NCBI RefSeq assembly: GCF_000612665.1
Contig: NZ_HG942052.1
Location: 38,608 to 102,607, forward strand
Source: Neobacillus dielmonensis
GTDB lineage: Bacteria; Bacillota; Bacilli; Bacillales; Cytobacillaceae
Direction of reading: 5' to 3'
DNA: 64,000 bases
Shown piece after piece: positions 55,522 to 64,000 of this stretch; position 1 is the stretch's first letter, and the number at the start of each line of letters is the position of its first letter. Under the pieces are notes generated by a model. That model was not told the DNA's origin. It worked only from the letters and a program-made list of their open reading frames with translations, and ran no database searches. A program made the translations under genes and the position numbers.

Positions 55522-56870
55522 TACAACACCCCGTCATAAGTTTCTTCTGGATTTTTCAGTTTTTCCACTTCTTCCTCATTACCGTCCTTTGCATTTATGA
55601 AAATACGATAAGTATCGTTACCGATTGTCCCTAGAAACTCATAACATAATACTTCTTCATTTAAATCATTAACAATAATCGCCTGTCGGTCTTCCATTAC
55701 CTTTAAGTTAGGATTAATCTTTGTTTTTGCCTCGTCAACCGAAATGGCCGGTTTCTCAATATTCCTTTTTTTGAAAGACTTTAGATATTCTTCAGCCGAC
55801 ACCCCGATGATATCTCCATTATCCAAAGCTACCTGTACTTTTATCGACTCTGGGTAAACTCTTACACCGTTACTGTTCGTTACGAAATTGAAAACACCCA
55901 TGTTTTCATATTGTGAGCTTTCAAATTGCTCCATATTTTTATAACCGTTATCTGATAAGAAGGCCTTAGCTCGATTACTAGCATCATTCAGACTAATTGC
56001 TTGTTTTTTTACCTCCCGATTATTGATGAACCAAATCGGGCGGCCAGCTTTTTTAGTAATATCCATATTGGCTTCCTGGCCTGTTTTTTTATTTTGGACG
56101 GCCACACTATAAAATCCAAAATCAGAACCCTTTCCATTTTTCGTCACTTTCACTGTGGCATTTCCGTCAAATTTCATGTATTTTTTTGCAATCCTAATTG
56201 CTTCATTGCGAGATATTGTCTTTCCAATAATATTGTTATAGTTTTCGTCCTTTATTTGCATATTGGAGAATGTTACGCCTTGGTCAGATTCATCGTAGCC
56301 GGTCACTGTTTTTTCTACGGTTTTAAATCCATCAATGATCGTATTGTCCGTCTGTTCTTTTCCTGATGCAAGGGCCATTTCGACATCCATCCAGCGCAAA
56401 TTATTTTTCAACACCATTGATTGCACTTTACGAAGTTCATTCTGGATATCTCCTGATTGTTTATAGAGCGTCTTTAATGTTTCATATTCCTTTTCTGATA
56501 ATGGATCCTTCTCCAAGTCTCTAACTGCTGTTTTATAGCTAAAATTTCCTATGTTCGCTAAGAATTCTTCCGTTTTATTAAATGGCAGTAACGACAAGGG
56601 CAGCTGTCCCACATCACTATGTGCTTGGGAGGTTAGTCTCCAAACCTCAATGAGGGATGGAGATAAAGAGTTTTTTGAGTTCATGGCAAGGGTTGTGCCT
56701 ATTTTATCATGCAATAAATCAACCCGATAAGTTAAGTTGTGAAATGCCCGTTGATAATTATTCTCGGCATTCAAAAGTACCGCGTTCTTTTCCTGATGCT
56801 CCTGATAACCCCAGTAGGCTGTACCGGCAATGCCTAATGCCAGAATTCCTATCAATATTCCTCTAATCAT
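55521..56870 (-). CDS. ypeB: Germination protein YpeB
   Basis: 449 residues; needed for SleB deposition in the spore. N-terminal membrane anchor (about 4-24), a helical N-terminal domain (25-200), and PepSY-type repeats in the C-terminal half (SRNEAIRIAKKYM..., LNDASNRAKAFLSDNGYKNM..., SVDEAKTKINPNL...). ATG 56870 has AGAGGTGA upstream. 11 bp after sleB; the conserved sleB-ypeB forespore operon. Confidence 0.94.
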   Translation of the reverse strand: MIRGILIGILALGIAGTAYWGYQEHQEKNAVLLNAENNYQRAFHNLTYRVDLLHDKIGTTLAMNSKNSLSPSLIEVWRLTSQAHSDVGQLPLSLLPFNKTEEFLANIGNFSYKTAVRDLEKDPLSEKEYETLKTLYKQSGDIQNELRKVQSMVLKNNLRWMDVEMALASGKEQTDNTIIDGFKTVEKTVTGYDESDQGVTFSNMQIKDENYNNIIGKTISRNEAIRIAKKYMKFDGNATVKVTKNGKGSDFGFYSVAVQNKKTGQEANMDITKKAGRPIWFINNREVKKQAISLNDASNRAKAFLSDNGYKNMEQFESSQYENMGVFNFVTNSNGVRVYPESIKVQVALDNGDIIGVSAEEYLKSFKKRNIEKPAISVDEAKTKINPNLKVMEDRQAIIVNDLNEEVLCYEFLGTIGNDTYRIFINAKDGNEEEVEKLKNPEETYDGVL

Positions 56871-56881
56871 GCTTTTCACCT

Positions 56882-57643
56882 CTATTTACAGAAGATATGT
56901 TTTCCGATCTTTTTAATTTGCGGTCTTCCCCAAATCCATGAACTTGTAGCGGTAGCTGGATTAAAATAGTATAACGCTTCACCTGTTGGATCCCAGCCAT
57001 TAATGGCATCCATCACCGCTTTTTTCGAATTTTCATTCGGAGTCAGCCAAATTTGTCCATCCGCTACAGCAGTAAACGCGCCCGGTTCAAATATCACACC
57101 GGAGACTGTATTCGGAAAAGAAGGACTGTTAACCCGATTTAAGATAACGGCAGCAACAGCGACTTGTCCTATGTATGGCTCACCTCGGGACTCTCCATGA
57201 ACGGCATTTGCCATCAGCCGAATATCATTTTGCGAAAACCCTTTTGGAGTATTGGAAGCTGTTGGTTTCGCTTTATTTGTTCCGGTTGTTTTAGCGGTAT
57301 TCCCTCCTGAAGTCGTTGGAGGATTTTTATAATCATATTTTGTGACCTTCACCAGCTTTGCCTTTGTTGTGGGACCTGCCACTCCATCAATAGGCAGACC
57401 AAATTCATATTGAAAATTTCGCAATGCCCAATAGGTCCCCCAGCCAAAGACCCCATCAATCTTCCCATGATAAAACCCAATATAGTTAAGCCGTGATTGC
57501 AGTTCAATAACATCATCACCAACTGCCCCCTGCTGAATCACTTGACCTGTGAATGCTTGAGCAGAGTTTGTCTTTACCAATGATACTGGTGTAAGGCAAA
57601 GAAGAGCCAAGATGAGATATTTTGTAAACCATTTCTTCTTCAT
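56882..57643 (-). CDS. sleB: Spore cortex-lytic enzyme SleB
   Basis: 253 residues; lytic transglycosylase that degrades cortex at germination. Signal peptide (1-29), a peptidoglycan-binding repeat (about 35-100, VIELQSRLNYIGFYHGKIDGVFG), a Thr/Pro/Lys linker, and the catalytic domain (about 130-253, ANAVHGESRGEPYIGQVAVAAVILNRV with the catalytic Glu). GGGGGT lies 10 bases before the ATG. Confidence 0.96.
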   Translation of the reverse strand: MKKKWFTKYLILALLCLTPVSLVKTNSAQAFTGQVIQQGAVGDDVIELQSRLNYIGFYHGKIDGVFGWGTYWALRNFQYEFGLPIDGVAGPTTKAKLVKVTKYDYKNPPTTSGGNTAKTTGTNKAKPTASNTPKGFSQNDIRLMANAVHGESRGEPYIGQVAVAAVILNRVNSPSFPNTVSGVIFEPGAFTAVADGQIWLTPNENSKKAVMDAINGWDPTGEALYYFNPATATSSWIWGRPQIKKIGKHIFCK

Positions 57644-57722
57644 GGATTAATAACCCCCATTGTAAATCTTTTTACAGTAACCCTATTTTTTGTTTTACTG
57701 GGGATTTTATTCCAAAAAAATA

Positions 57723-57752
57723 AAAACCCTTCACTTATAAATGAAGAGTTTT
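57723..57752 (-). terminator. Terminator of prsW
   Basis: AAACCCTTCA / TGAAGAGTTT with G-T pairs; TTTATTTTTTT follows on the minus strand. It overlaps the prsW end region. Confidence 0.75.
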
Positions 57753-58418
57753 TTGAATCGGGATATTAAAATGTTTGGCACTTAGTATTTTTGCTTTTTT
57801 TACTTTCCGGAGGCCAAACCACCACAGGAAAATCATAAACGGAAAAATAATAATTAGCCAGTTTTCAAGTGATATCAAAATAAAATCGTAGAAACCATGC
57901 AGCAAGGCAGGTAACATCAATGAGAGAGTGACCCACTTAGCTTTACTACCTTCCGTAAATTTGGCTTTCCCAATATAATAACCCATAATGACTCCAAACA
58001 GGGCATGACTGGACACTGGTAATAACGCACGTGTCATAGCATGTTCAATTCCGTTGGCGACTAAATAAAAAACATTCTCGACGGTTGCAAATCCAAGTGA
58101 TACTGCGGATCCGTAGACAATGCCATCAAATGGTTCATCAAATTCAACATGTTGATACACAATATAGAATAGGATAAACCATTTAAAAAATTCTTCTAAA
58201 AGGCTACTAGTCAAGAACGCGTCGATAAATTCTGTCTTAACCAGATTTTCGGCTTCAAGTACGTGCTGGATAAACATGATTGGAAATACTAAAAGCGCAC
58301 CGTATAGAAAAGTCCGCAGCACAAATGAAACTGGCTCAGATTCATATTCATCTTTCAGGTAAAAGTAACTAAGCAGGGCAATGCCCGGAGCGATTCCGGC
58401 CGATAATATTCCCAGCAT
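57735..58418 (-). CDS. prsW: Intramembrane protease PrsW
   Basis: 227 residues, seven or so membrane helices. PrsW performs site-1 cleavage of the anti-sigma factor RsiW in B. subtilis, releasing SigW. Family motifs: [14 protein letters not shown] (Glu pair), [25 protein letters not shown] and [15 protein letters not shown] (His). AAAAGGAG precedes the ATG. Single gene with its own promoter region, in which TGTAYA repeats occur (58494-58532). Confidence 0.93.
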   Translation of the reverse strand: MLGILSAGIAPGIALLSYFYLKDEYESEPVSFVLRTFLYGALLVFPIMFIQHVLEAENLVKTEFIDAFLTSSLLEEFFKWFILFYIVYQHVEFDEPFDGIVYGSAVSLGFATVENVFYLVANGIEHAMTRALLPVSSHALFGVIMGYYIGKAKFTEGSKAKWVTLSLMLPALLHGFYDFILISLENWLIIIFPFMIFLWWFGLRKVKKAKILSAKHFNIPIQKTLHL

Positions 58419-58493
58419 GATAAACTCCTTTTAACATCATTTACTTAAGTCTAACATGGAAAGACAAATAAAGAAAACAATAGATTCATTCCG

Positions 58494-58532
58494 ATGTATA
58501 CATTTTTTAGAAGAATGTACAAGAGTGTACAC
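58494..58532. promoter_or_regulatory. Phased TGTAYA boxes upstream of prsW
   Basis: ATGTATACAT (58494-58503), AATGTACA (58514-58521) and GTGTACAC (58525-58532). Their centres are 20 and 10 bp apart, whole helical turns, so a protein could bind them from one face. They lie 76-114 bp before prsW and 24-62 bp after ansA. Confidence 0.4.
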
Positions 58533-58555
58533 CCGTAATACAAGCCGTTTCACCT

Positions 58556-59512
58556 TCAATATGAAATATGGTTGACTCCACTGGCTAATGCAACAGCCAA
58601 TTTGATTCTTGCCTTTTTCGAGTCATAGTCACTGCCAAGAATGACTCCTTTCTTATACAAGTCATAAGCACTTCCTTTATAGTCATAGGTGGTATATACA
58701 GCACCTTCCTCTGCACTCGTGGCTATGACGATTTTAATTCCTTCTTTAATCGCCTGTTCAATTTCTTCCATCATTGAAGGGGCCACCTGCCCTCGGCCAA
58801 CACCTTCAAGAACAATACCACTTACACCCGACTCCCGCGCTGCTTTTATAAATTTCCCGTCCGCCCCAATATAACACTTAATAATATCCACTTGCGGGAT
58901 TGCTGATGCAACGTGGAAATACTCCCGTTTCATTGGTTTCTGGAAAATCTGAACAGTATCGTTGTCAATGATTCCAAGATAACCAAATCCAAAAGCATTA
59001 AATCCTTGGAGATTGGAAGCATGTTCTTTTTTTACATACCGGGCAGCAAAAATTCGTTCATTAAAGACGACCACCGTACCTGCACCGTGTAAATCAGGTG
59101 AACAAGCGGAATAAATCGCGTGCCTTAAATTGGTGTACACATCACTGCCTAAATCTTCTGGAGATCGCTGCGAACCTGTCACTACTACCGGGCGAGTATC
59201 TTTAATGGTTAGGTCCAGAAAATAAGCCGTTTCCTCCATTGTATCGGTACCATGGGTAACCACGACCCCTGAAACCGATTGATCATGAAAATAAGTCTCA
59301 ATTTTATTCTTTAAAGTCAGCAGGTCATCAAAAGTAATATGAATACTTGCTTTTTGAAAAACAGATTCCACTATGACTTCTATGTCATTTGGTAATTGGC
59401 ACATGGCGATTAATTCTTCACCTGTTAAAGCACCTGATGACAGTTTACCTGATTCTTTGTTTGGCTTACTTGCAATCGTTCCACCTGTTGTCAATAAGAC
59501 CACTTTTCTCAT
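58556..59512 (-). CDS. ansA: L-asparaginase, type I
   Basis: 318 residues; asparagine to aspartate and ammonia. The two catalytic Thr motifs are LTTGGTIASKPN and VVTHGTDTMEETAYFL; GVSGIVLEGVGRGQV and the Lys partner are also present. No signal peptide, so cytoplasmic. ATG 59512 lies after the ypdA stop with AGAGGG 7 bases upstream, coupled to ypdA. B. subtilis has no asparaginase gene at this place. Confidence 0.93.
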   Translation of the reverse strand: MRKVVLLTTGGTIASKPNKESGKLSSGALTGEELIAMCQLPNDIEVIVESVFQKASIHITFDDLLTLKNKIETYFHDQSVSGVVVTHGTDTMEETAYFLDLTIKDTRPVVVTGSQRSPEDLGSDVYTNLRHAIYSACSPDLHGAGTVVVFNERIFAARYVKKEHASNLQGFNAFGFGYLGIIDNDTVQIFQKPMKREYFHVASAIPQVDIIKCYIGADGKFIKAARESGVSGIVLEGVGRGQVAPSMMEEIEQAIKEGIKIVIATSAEEGAVYTTYDYKGSAYDLYKKGVILGSDYDSKKARIKLAVALASGVNHISY

Positions 59513-59517
59513 TTTTG

Positions 59518-60489
59518 TCACCCTCTTGCCTCTTTTTCCACGATGGATCGCCCAATTTGACCGCCATGAAACCGTCCATTTTCAATAAATATTTCATTTG
59601 CATTATTCCCTGCAGCAATTACGCCCGCAATATATATCCCTTGAACGTTAGTTTCCATGGTGTCTGGGTTATAAAAAGGCCGACCTGTTTCCTTGTCAAT
59701 CTTGACACCCATGGTTTTGAGAAATTGGTGATCCGGGTGATATCCAGTCATAGCAAAAACATAATCGTTTTCGATCACCTTTTCAGTTCCATTTTTCAAA
59801 TAAACAACTTGGTCTTCAGTAATTTCTTTTACCACCGAGTTAAACTCCATTTTAATCCTCTCATTGCGGACCAATGACTCAAATTCAGGAAGAATCCAGG
59901 GTTTGATACTTGTGGAGTATTCGGTTCCTCGGTATATTACTGTCACCCGTGCATTGGCTTTTACTAGCTCAATGGCAGCATCCACACTGGAGTTTTTCCC
60001 GCCTATGACACAAACATCTTTATCAAAATAAGGGTGTGCTTCCTTAAAATAGTGGAATACTTTGGGAAGGTTTTCGCCAGGTACATTCATATAATTTGGA
60101 TGATCATAATAGCCTGTTGCAATTACAACATAGCGCGCCTGATAAACGGCTTTATCTGTCAAAACCTTAAAGAACTCCCCTTGTTTCGATACCTCTGCAA
60201 CTTTTTCAAATGCGTTGATCCGAAGCTTCTTTCTTTTTGCTACTTCACGATAATACACAAGTGCCTGGTTTCTTCTCGGTTTATAATTATCCGTTACAAA
60301 AGGGAAGTCCCCAATCTCTAATTTCTCGCTTGTGCTAAAAAATGTCTGGTGGGTTGGATAATGATATATAGCATTCACAATATTCCCCTTTTCAATAATT
60401 AAGGGATTTTTTCCAATATCCTGCATAGCAATGGCAGCTGCTAGACCACATGGACCTCCGCCTACGATGATGATATCTTCGATTTGCAT
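59518..60489 (-). CDS. ypdA: Bacillithiol disulfide reductase YpdA (Bdr)
   Basis: 323 residues; FAD/NADPH oxidoreductase that reduces oxidised bacillithiol. N-terminal FAD motif IIVGGGPCGLAAAIA, NADPH site VIGGKNSSVDAAIELV, and MTGYHPD plus GIYIAGVIAAGNNANEIFIENG at the C terminus; no CxxC active site, as in this family. AAAGGAGAG precedes the ATG. Works with bshA and bshB1 at 20-21.7 kb. Confidence 0.94.
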   Translation of the reverse strand: MQIEDIIIVGGGPCGLAAAIAMQDIGKNPLIIEKGNIVNAIYHYPTHQTFFSTSEKLEIGDFPFVTDNYKPRRNQALVYYREVAKRKKLRINAFEKVAEVSKQGEFFKVLTDKAVYQARYVVIATGYYDHPNYMNVPGENLPKVFHYFKEAHPYFDKDVCVIGGKNSSVDAAIELVKANARVTVIYRGTEYSTSIKPWILPEFESLVRNERIKMEFNSVVKEITEDQVVYLKNGTEKVIENDYVFAMTGYHPDHQFLKTMGVKIDKETGRPFYNPDTMETNVQGIYIAGVIAAGNNANEIFIENGRFHGGQIGRSIVEKEARG

Positions 60490-60540
60490 GATTAATTCTC
60501 TCCTTTAAAAACACACATCTAACGGAAACTTTCTATTAAA

Positions 60541-60570
60541 AAACTCCTATCCAACTATGATAGGAGTTTT
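60541..60570 (-). terminator. Terminator of gudB
   Basis: AAACTCCTATC / GATAGGAGTTT with TTTTTAATAG after it on the minus strand; the symmetric A/T sides allow both directions. Confidence 0.92.
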
Positions 60571-60587
60571 TAAGAAATATTTCAATG

Positions 60588-61865
60588 TTAAATCCATCCC
60601 CTGAACCGGCTTGCCTCTGCCATTTTTCTTACGCCGACCATATAGGCAGCCAATCTCATATCTACCCTTCGTGTTTGAGCTGTTTCATAAATATTATTAA
60701 AAGCTTTTACCATCACCTTTTCAAGCTTTTCTTCTACCTCTTCCTCGGTCCAATAATAACCTTGGTTATTTTGAACCCATTCAAAGTAAGAAACAGTTAC
60801 ACCACCAGCTGAGGCAAGAACATCCGGAACAAGGAGAATTCCACGATTAGTAAGAATTTTAGTTGCTTCTAGTGTAGTAGGACCATTGGCTGCTTCGACG
60901 ACGATGTTCGCACGGATATTATGAGCATTATCTTCTGTAATTTGATTTTCAATTGCCGCAGGAACAAGAATATCGCATTCCAGTTCAAGCAATTCTTTGT
61001 TAGTAATTGTATTGTTAAATAGTTTAGTAACTGTTCCAAAACTGTCACGGCGATCCAAAAGGTAATCGATATCCAGGCCATCGGGATTGTAAAGTGCCCC
61101 ATAAGCATCAGAGATGCCCACTACTTTAGCGCCGCCGTCATGCATGAATTTAGATAGATAACTGCCCGCATTCCCAAAGCCTTGGATCACCACCCGGGCA
61201 CCTTTGAGCGAAATTCCACGTTTTTTAGCCGCTTCCTGAATACAGATTGTTACTCCTTTTGCGGTTGCAGATTCACGTCCATGGGAACCTCCAAGTACAA
61301 GGGGCTTGCCTGTAATAAACCCTGGTGAATTAAATTCATCGATTCTGCTATATTCGTCCATCATCCAAGCCATAATTTGAGAATTGGTATAAACATCTGG
61401 GGCAGGAATATCCTTAGTAGGCCCGACGATTTGGCTGATGGCCCGTACATATCCCCGGCTCAATCTTTCAAGCTCCCGAAAAGACATGTCGCGCGGGTCA
61501 CAAACAATGCCGCCTTTTCCTCCCCCATAAGGCAAATCTACTATTCCACATTTTAAACTCATCCAAATGGAAAGGGCTTTTACTTCTGTTTCTGTTACAT
61601 TTGGATGGAAGCGAATGCCGCCTTTTGTGGGTCCTACGGCATCATTGTGCTGCGCCCGATATCCAGTAAATATTTTCACGGAACCATCGTCCATTTTTAC
61701 AGGTATCTTAACAGTCATCATGCGCAATGGTTCCTTTAATAGTTCATAAACTTCTTCAGGATAACCTAATTTTTCTAGGGCACTATGGATAACAGTCTGT
61801 GTAGATTTTAACACATCGTTTTTATCCTCAGAATTCTTTTTTTCAGTACCTTTTTCGGCTGCCAT
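60588..61865 (-). CDS. gudB: NAD-dependent glutamate dehydrogenase
   Basis: 425 residues; catabolic glutamate to 2-oxoglutarate plus ammonia. [13 protein letters not shown] carries the catalytic Lys, [16 protein letters not shown] the NAD site. The segment [12 protein letters not shown] shows a single VKA, so the 9-bp duplication that silences gudB in the B. subtilis 168 lineage is absent and the enzyme should be active. ATG 61865 has AGGAGG upstream. Its own promoter (minus strand TTGCAT-16-TAATAC) lies about 50 bp before it. Confidence 0.96.
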   Translation of the reverse strand: MAAEKGTEKKNSEDKNDVLKSTQTVIHSALEKLGYPEEVYELLKEPLRMMTVKIPVKMDDGSVKIFTGYRAQHNDAVGPTKGGIRFHPNVTETEVKALSIWMSLKCGIVDLPYGGGKGGIVCDPRDMSFRELERLSRGYVRAISQIVGPTKDIPAPDVYTNSQIMAWMMDEYSRIDEFNSPGFITGKPLVLGGSHGRESATAKGVTICIQEAAKKRGISLKGARVVIQGFGNAGSYLSKFMHDGGAKVVGISDAYGALYNPDGLDIDYLLDRRDSFGTVTKLFNNTITNKELLELECDILVPAAIENQITEDNAHNIRANIVVEAANGPTTLEATKILTNRGILLVPDVLASAGGVTVSYFEWVQNNQGYYWTEEEVEEKLEKVMVKAFNNIYETAQTRRVDMRLAAYMVGVRKMAEASRFRGWI

Positions 61866-62047
61866 TAGTAAACCTCCTAGGAAATCACTTTTAAAAATGT
61901 TCCCGCTTTCAGTCACAAGTATTACACTTTTGCTTGACTAATGCAAGAGTTAAAATCATTGTCATATTGAGTATGTAACCGCCGGTAATATTGATATACA
62001 AGTATTTTATTGTGTACCCTTCCTTCAGGTCAGTAACGCCTCATACA

Positions 62048-62074
62048 AAAAGGAGAGGACGTCCCCTCCTTTAA
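62048..62074 (-). terminator. Terminator after the MecA-like gene
   Basis: AAAGGAGAG / CCCCTCCTTT-type stem around GACGTC with TTTTTG after it on the minus strand. Confidence 0.75.
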
Positions 62075-62081
62075 AGTTTGA

Positions 62082-62663
62082 TTAAAGAAAGTATTTGATA
62101 ATTGTTTCAATGGCAGTATCCTCTACGATATTTCTGCCATATTCTTTGAGAATAAATGGACTTTTGATGGAGGCATTTCCATACTCTGAGAGGAGGGCTG
62201 CAGCCACTTCATTCTGTTTATCGTCCATTTGGTCAATCAACAAATAATAACGGTTATTCATTTCAAAGATACTGCCTCCCAGTATATTTAACGGGTATAG
62301 CCTTTTCGAAACTCCAATGAGGTCTTCAAAATCTTGGAATTCATACAAAAGATCCTGATAACCTCCAACCATTACCTGCATTTCGATAATGCCATCATCA
62401 ATCATTTCTTCATCTTCTTTGTCATTACTGACAGTGATAATGATAATGATTCCTTGGGCATGGAGGGAGAATATTTCCACCGCAACAGGCCCCCTGATGT
62501 CAACATCAAATTCGACACTTGCCTCTTCCACCATATCGTGAAACAATTGGTTCCACTTACCTGAATCCTTCCAAACCTCATCATTAGTGAGTCCTCTTTC
62601 AAACAGATCATCTGAGGTTAAGAAGATTTTTATTTTATTGACTGCCAATCGTTCTAAGCGCAT
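62082..62663 (-). CDS. mecB: Adaptor protein MecB/YpbH (MecA paralog)
   Basis: 193 residues. An N-terminal substrate-binding domain (MRLERLAVNKIKIFLTSDDLFERGL) and a C-terminal ClpC-binding domain (about 110-193, YGNASIKSPFILKEYGRNIVEDTAIETI), joined by an acidic linker (NDKEDEEMIDDG). Such adaptors bring proteins to ClpCP. Its place beside gudB and ypbG identifies it as the YpbH paralog, not MecA. ATG 62663 has GCAGGGGG upstream. Confidence 0.9.
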   Translation of the reverse strand: MRLERLAVNKIKIFLTSDDLFERGLTNDEVWKDSGKWNQLFHDMVEEASVEFDVDIRGPVAVEIFSLHAQGIIIIITVSNDKEDEEMIDDGIIEMQVMVGGYQDLLYEFQDFEDLIGVSKRLYPLNILGGSIFEMNNRYYLLIDQMDDKQNEVAAALLSEYGNASIKSPFILKEYGRNIVEDTAIETIIKYFL

Positions 62664-62742
62664 TTTTTTGCCCCCTGCCGTGACAATAACTCTTGGTTTA
62701 ATGTATGGTCTTTGGGGCATTATTGTGAATTGTCTATATTAA

Positions 62743-63522
62743 CTAGGGAGACACTTGTCCATTTTGAATCGTCAATAAATGGCATTCAGCAGGGGCTCCC
62801 AATCTTAGAGGTATCCCAGTAGTGCCATACCCATTGCTAATTAGCAATAAGGTGCTTCCTACTTTTTCCAACCCTCCGCGTTTGTATGGACTGTAACCCA
62901 ACAGATGGATTTGCCCGCCATGGGTATGCCCACTCAAAACGAGGTTAATATGGTGTTCCGGCAATATTTTATCCACTATGTTTGGATAATGGCTGACTAC
63001 AATCTTAAAACCGGAATTTTCTGTCTTCTCTAGCGCCAAATCAAGCCGATCGCGATTTTGATTCAAATCGTCTACACCAATTAAGTGAAGATTTTCGTGC
63101 CCGTCGTCTCGTAGGCTGACGGCTTTATTGTCCAATAAAGTAATTCCTAAATCTGTCAACATGGATGACAGTTTGTTTTCATCAGCTTCAAAATCATTAT
63201 TGCCCCATACAAAATATACAGGACCTATTGTTAGTAATTTCCCTAAGTTCTCCTTAATCCTTTCGTACGGTACCCCCTTCTCAGTTAGATCACCGCCGAT
63301 GACAACGAAATCAGCCTTGCCTTTTACTGCTAGGACCACTCTATCTGAGATGCTCCGTCTATGAATATCAGAAATAAAAAAAATGGAAATTGGGTCCATC
63401 TTTTTAGGATAGTCGGGGGATAAGAAATGATGAACAACCACATTGTTCGAAAATGCTTCCCGCAGCATCAAAGAAAGAAGGCATCCTCCAAAAAGGAACA
63501 GGATTACCACAAAGTACATCAT
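62743..63522 (-). CDS. ypbG: Metallophosphoesterase YpbG
   Basis: 259 residues. A membrane anchor (1-20), then calcineurin-like motifs in order: FISDIHRRS, VVIGGDLTEKG, VWGNNDFE, VVSHYPNIVD and LSGHTHGGQIHL, all metal ligands intact, giving a dinuclear phosphoesterase facing outward or membrane-attached. Substrate unknown. A GGGG stretch precedes the ATGATG start. Confidence 0.92.
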   Translation of the reverse strand: MMYFVVILFLFGGCLLSLMLREAFSNNVVVHHFLSPDYPKKMDPISIFFISDIHRRSISDRVVLAVKGKADFVVIGGDLTEKGVPYERIKENLGKLLTIGPVYFVWGNNDFEADENKLSSMLTDLGITLLDNKAVSLRDDGHENLHLIGVDDLNQNRDRLDLALEKTENSGFKIVVSHYPNIVDKILPEHHINLVLSGHTHGGQIHLLGYSPYKRGGLEKVGSTLLLISNGYGTTGIPLRLGAPAECHLLTIQNGQVSP

Positions 63523-63541
63523 TCCATTTTCCCCTTTTCCA

Positions 63542-63883
63542 TCATCTTCTCACGGAAATGATAACATATATCAAACTCAAACAAAAAAGGATGAGACTAT
63601 GAATCCAGCTTAAGTGAAATAATATAGAGAAAACTAGGAGGATACCAATCATATGGCCAATGGCACGTATTCCTTTTGGTTTTTGAATCAGTTCCCTTAG
63701 CAGACTACCATTCATTTGCACTCCTGCACATAACACTACGGTGGAAGCAAAAAACTCTAAAGGTTGAAGAATTACTTGAAGAATGAAATCGGTTAAATAA
63801 AATGGATGCTGTATTGTTAGCCAAGTGGCCAAGCAATAACCGCAGAGCAATATAGCCATTAATCTAACTAATGCAAATCCCAT
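63542..63883 (-). CDS. Small membrane protein of unknown family
   Basis: 113 residues with four hydrophobic helices (MGFALVRLMAILLCGYCLATWL; FILQVILQPLEFFASTVVLCAGV; AIGHMIGILLVFSILFHLSW; SLILFCLSLIYVIISV). ATG 63883 is used since GGGGGG is 7 bases upstream. It lies 20 bp before ypbG in the same direction. By place it could be compared with ypbF of B. subtilis, but I do not recognise the sequence. No function assigned. Confidence 0.6.
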   Translation of the reverse strand: MGFALVRLMAILLCGYCLATWLTIQHPFYLTDFILQVILQPLEFFASTVVLCAGVQMNGSLLRELIQKPKGIRAIGHMIGILLVFSILFHLSWIHSLILFCLSLIYVIISVRR

Positions 63884-63934
63884 AAAATATCCCCCCATAC
63901 CAATGTATGAGGGGGAATATTTATTTTTAACCTT

Positions 63935-64000
63935 GGCTCTGTTAAATTTGGCTGTTGATTTCCGCTCCAGTCGCTCGCTTTCCGCGGGCGTGCCGGGGAG
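63935..64000. repeat. GGCTCTGTTAA-family dispersed repeat, cut by window edge
   Basis: Starts GGCTCTGTTAAAT, then GCTGTTGATTTCCGCTCCAG and TTTCCGCGGGCGTGCCGGGGAG, the reverse-orientation start of the family seen at 29318 and 51105. The rest is outside the window. Confidence 0.75.

Noticed and set aside
59389..59877. 162-codon plus-strand open frame
   Set aside because: Antisense to ansA/ypdA, which have complete family motifs.
1..64000. CRISPR arrays, tRNA, rRNA, phage or toxin-antitoxin systems
   Set aside because: Looked for and not seen: no regularly spaced direct repeats, no cloverleaf genes noticed, no integrase or phage structural genes.

Overview
The window is a low-GC Firmicutes chromosome segment, almost certainly a member of the Bacillaceae (Bacillus sensu lato). 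It holds spore genes (sspM, spoIVA, sleB, ypeB, ypjB), bacillithiol genes (bshA, bshB1, ypdA), the TRAP gene mtrB, and a gene order that follows the Bacillus subtilis yppG-to-ypbG chromosome arm nearly gene for gene. AGGAGG-type ribosome binding sites, frequent TTG and GTG starts, and hairpin-plus-U-run terminators fit the same group. No rRNA, tRNA, CRISPR array or intact transposon was found. Family assignments rest on motif reading and remembered homologues, not on searches.

Layout. 1-0.7 kb: 5' part of hcp with a class II Fnr-type promoter, divergent from an Hsp20 gene. 1.2-4.3 kb: yppG, yppF, yppE, an unassigned small gene, sspM and yppC. 4.5-7.6 kb: recU-ponA on the plus strand. 7.6-15.2 kb (minus): dinG, a secreted metal-site-less MBL-fold protein, tseB, aspB, dnaD, nth, ypoC. 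15.4-23.3 kb (minus): ypjD, dapB, mgsA, bshB1, bshA, cca, birA as a tightly packed run, then panBCD behind its own promoter and a structured leader. 23.4-29.2 kb: ypjC (plus), a YugP-type protease, ypjB, ypjA and the qcrABC menaquinol:cytochrome c reductase with ypiF.

29.3-38.8 kb (minus): aroC-aroB-aroH-hisC-tyrA-aroA, then an amidohydrolase-like protein without metal ligands, ypiA and ypiB. 38.8-39.6 kb is a decayed spot with a transposase remnant and duplicated hairpins where B. subtilis has cheR. 39.6-46 kb (minus): spoIVA, hbs, folE, mtrB, hepS-menG-hepT, ndk. 46.3-53.6 kb: yphF, yphE, gpsA, der, yphA, ypzI (plus), fni, rpsA-like S1 protein. 53.8-64 kb (minus): plsC-cmk, ypfB, sleB-ypeB, prsW, ypdA-ansA, gudB, mecB-type adaptor, ypbG and an unassigned membrane protein.

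The genes are mainly housekeeping: cell wall synthesis with Holliday junction resolution (ponA/recU), replication initiation and repair (dnaD, nth, dinG), pantothenate, aromatic amino acids through chorismate, menaquinone side chain plus the menaquinol-oxidising bc complex, and sporulation/germination. The parts worth attention are the departures from this background: two proteins that keep an enzyme fold but have lost the metal ligands, a family of GGCTCTGTTAA-ended short repeats (including one 78-bp MITE-like copy between dnaD and nth), the transposase graveyard at 39 kb, the panB leader RNA, several unexplained palindromes in promoters, and the absence of trpEDCFBA, asnS, cheR and ypfA from places where B. 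subtilis has them. I found no multi-gene system that looks new; the window is mostly ordinary core genome.
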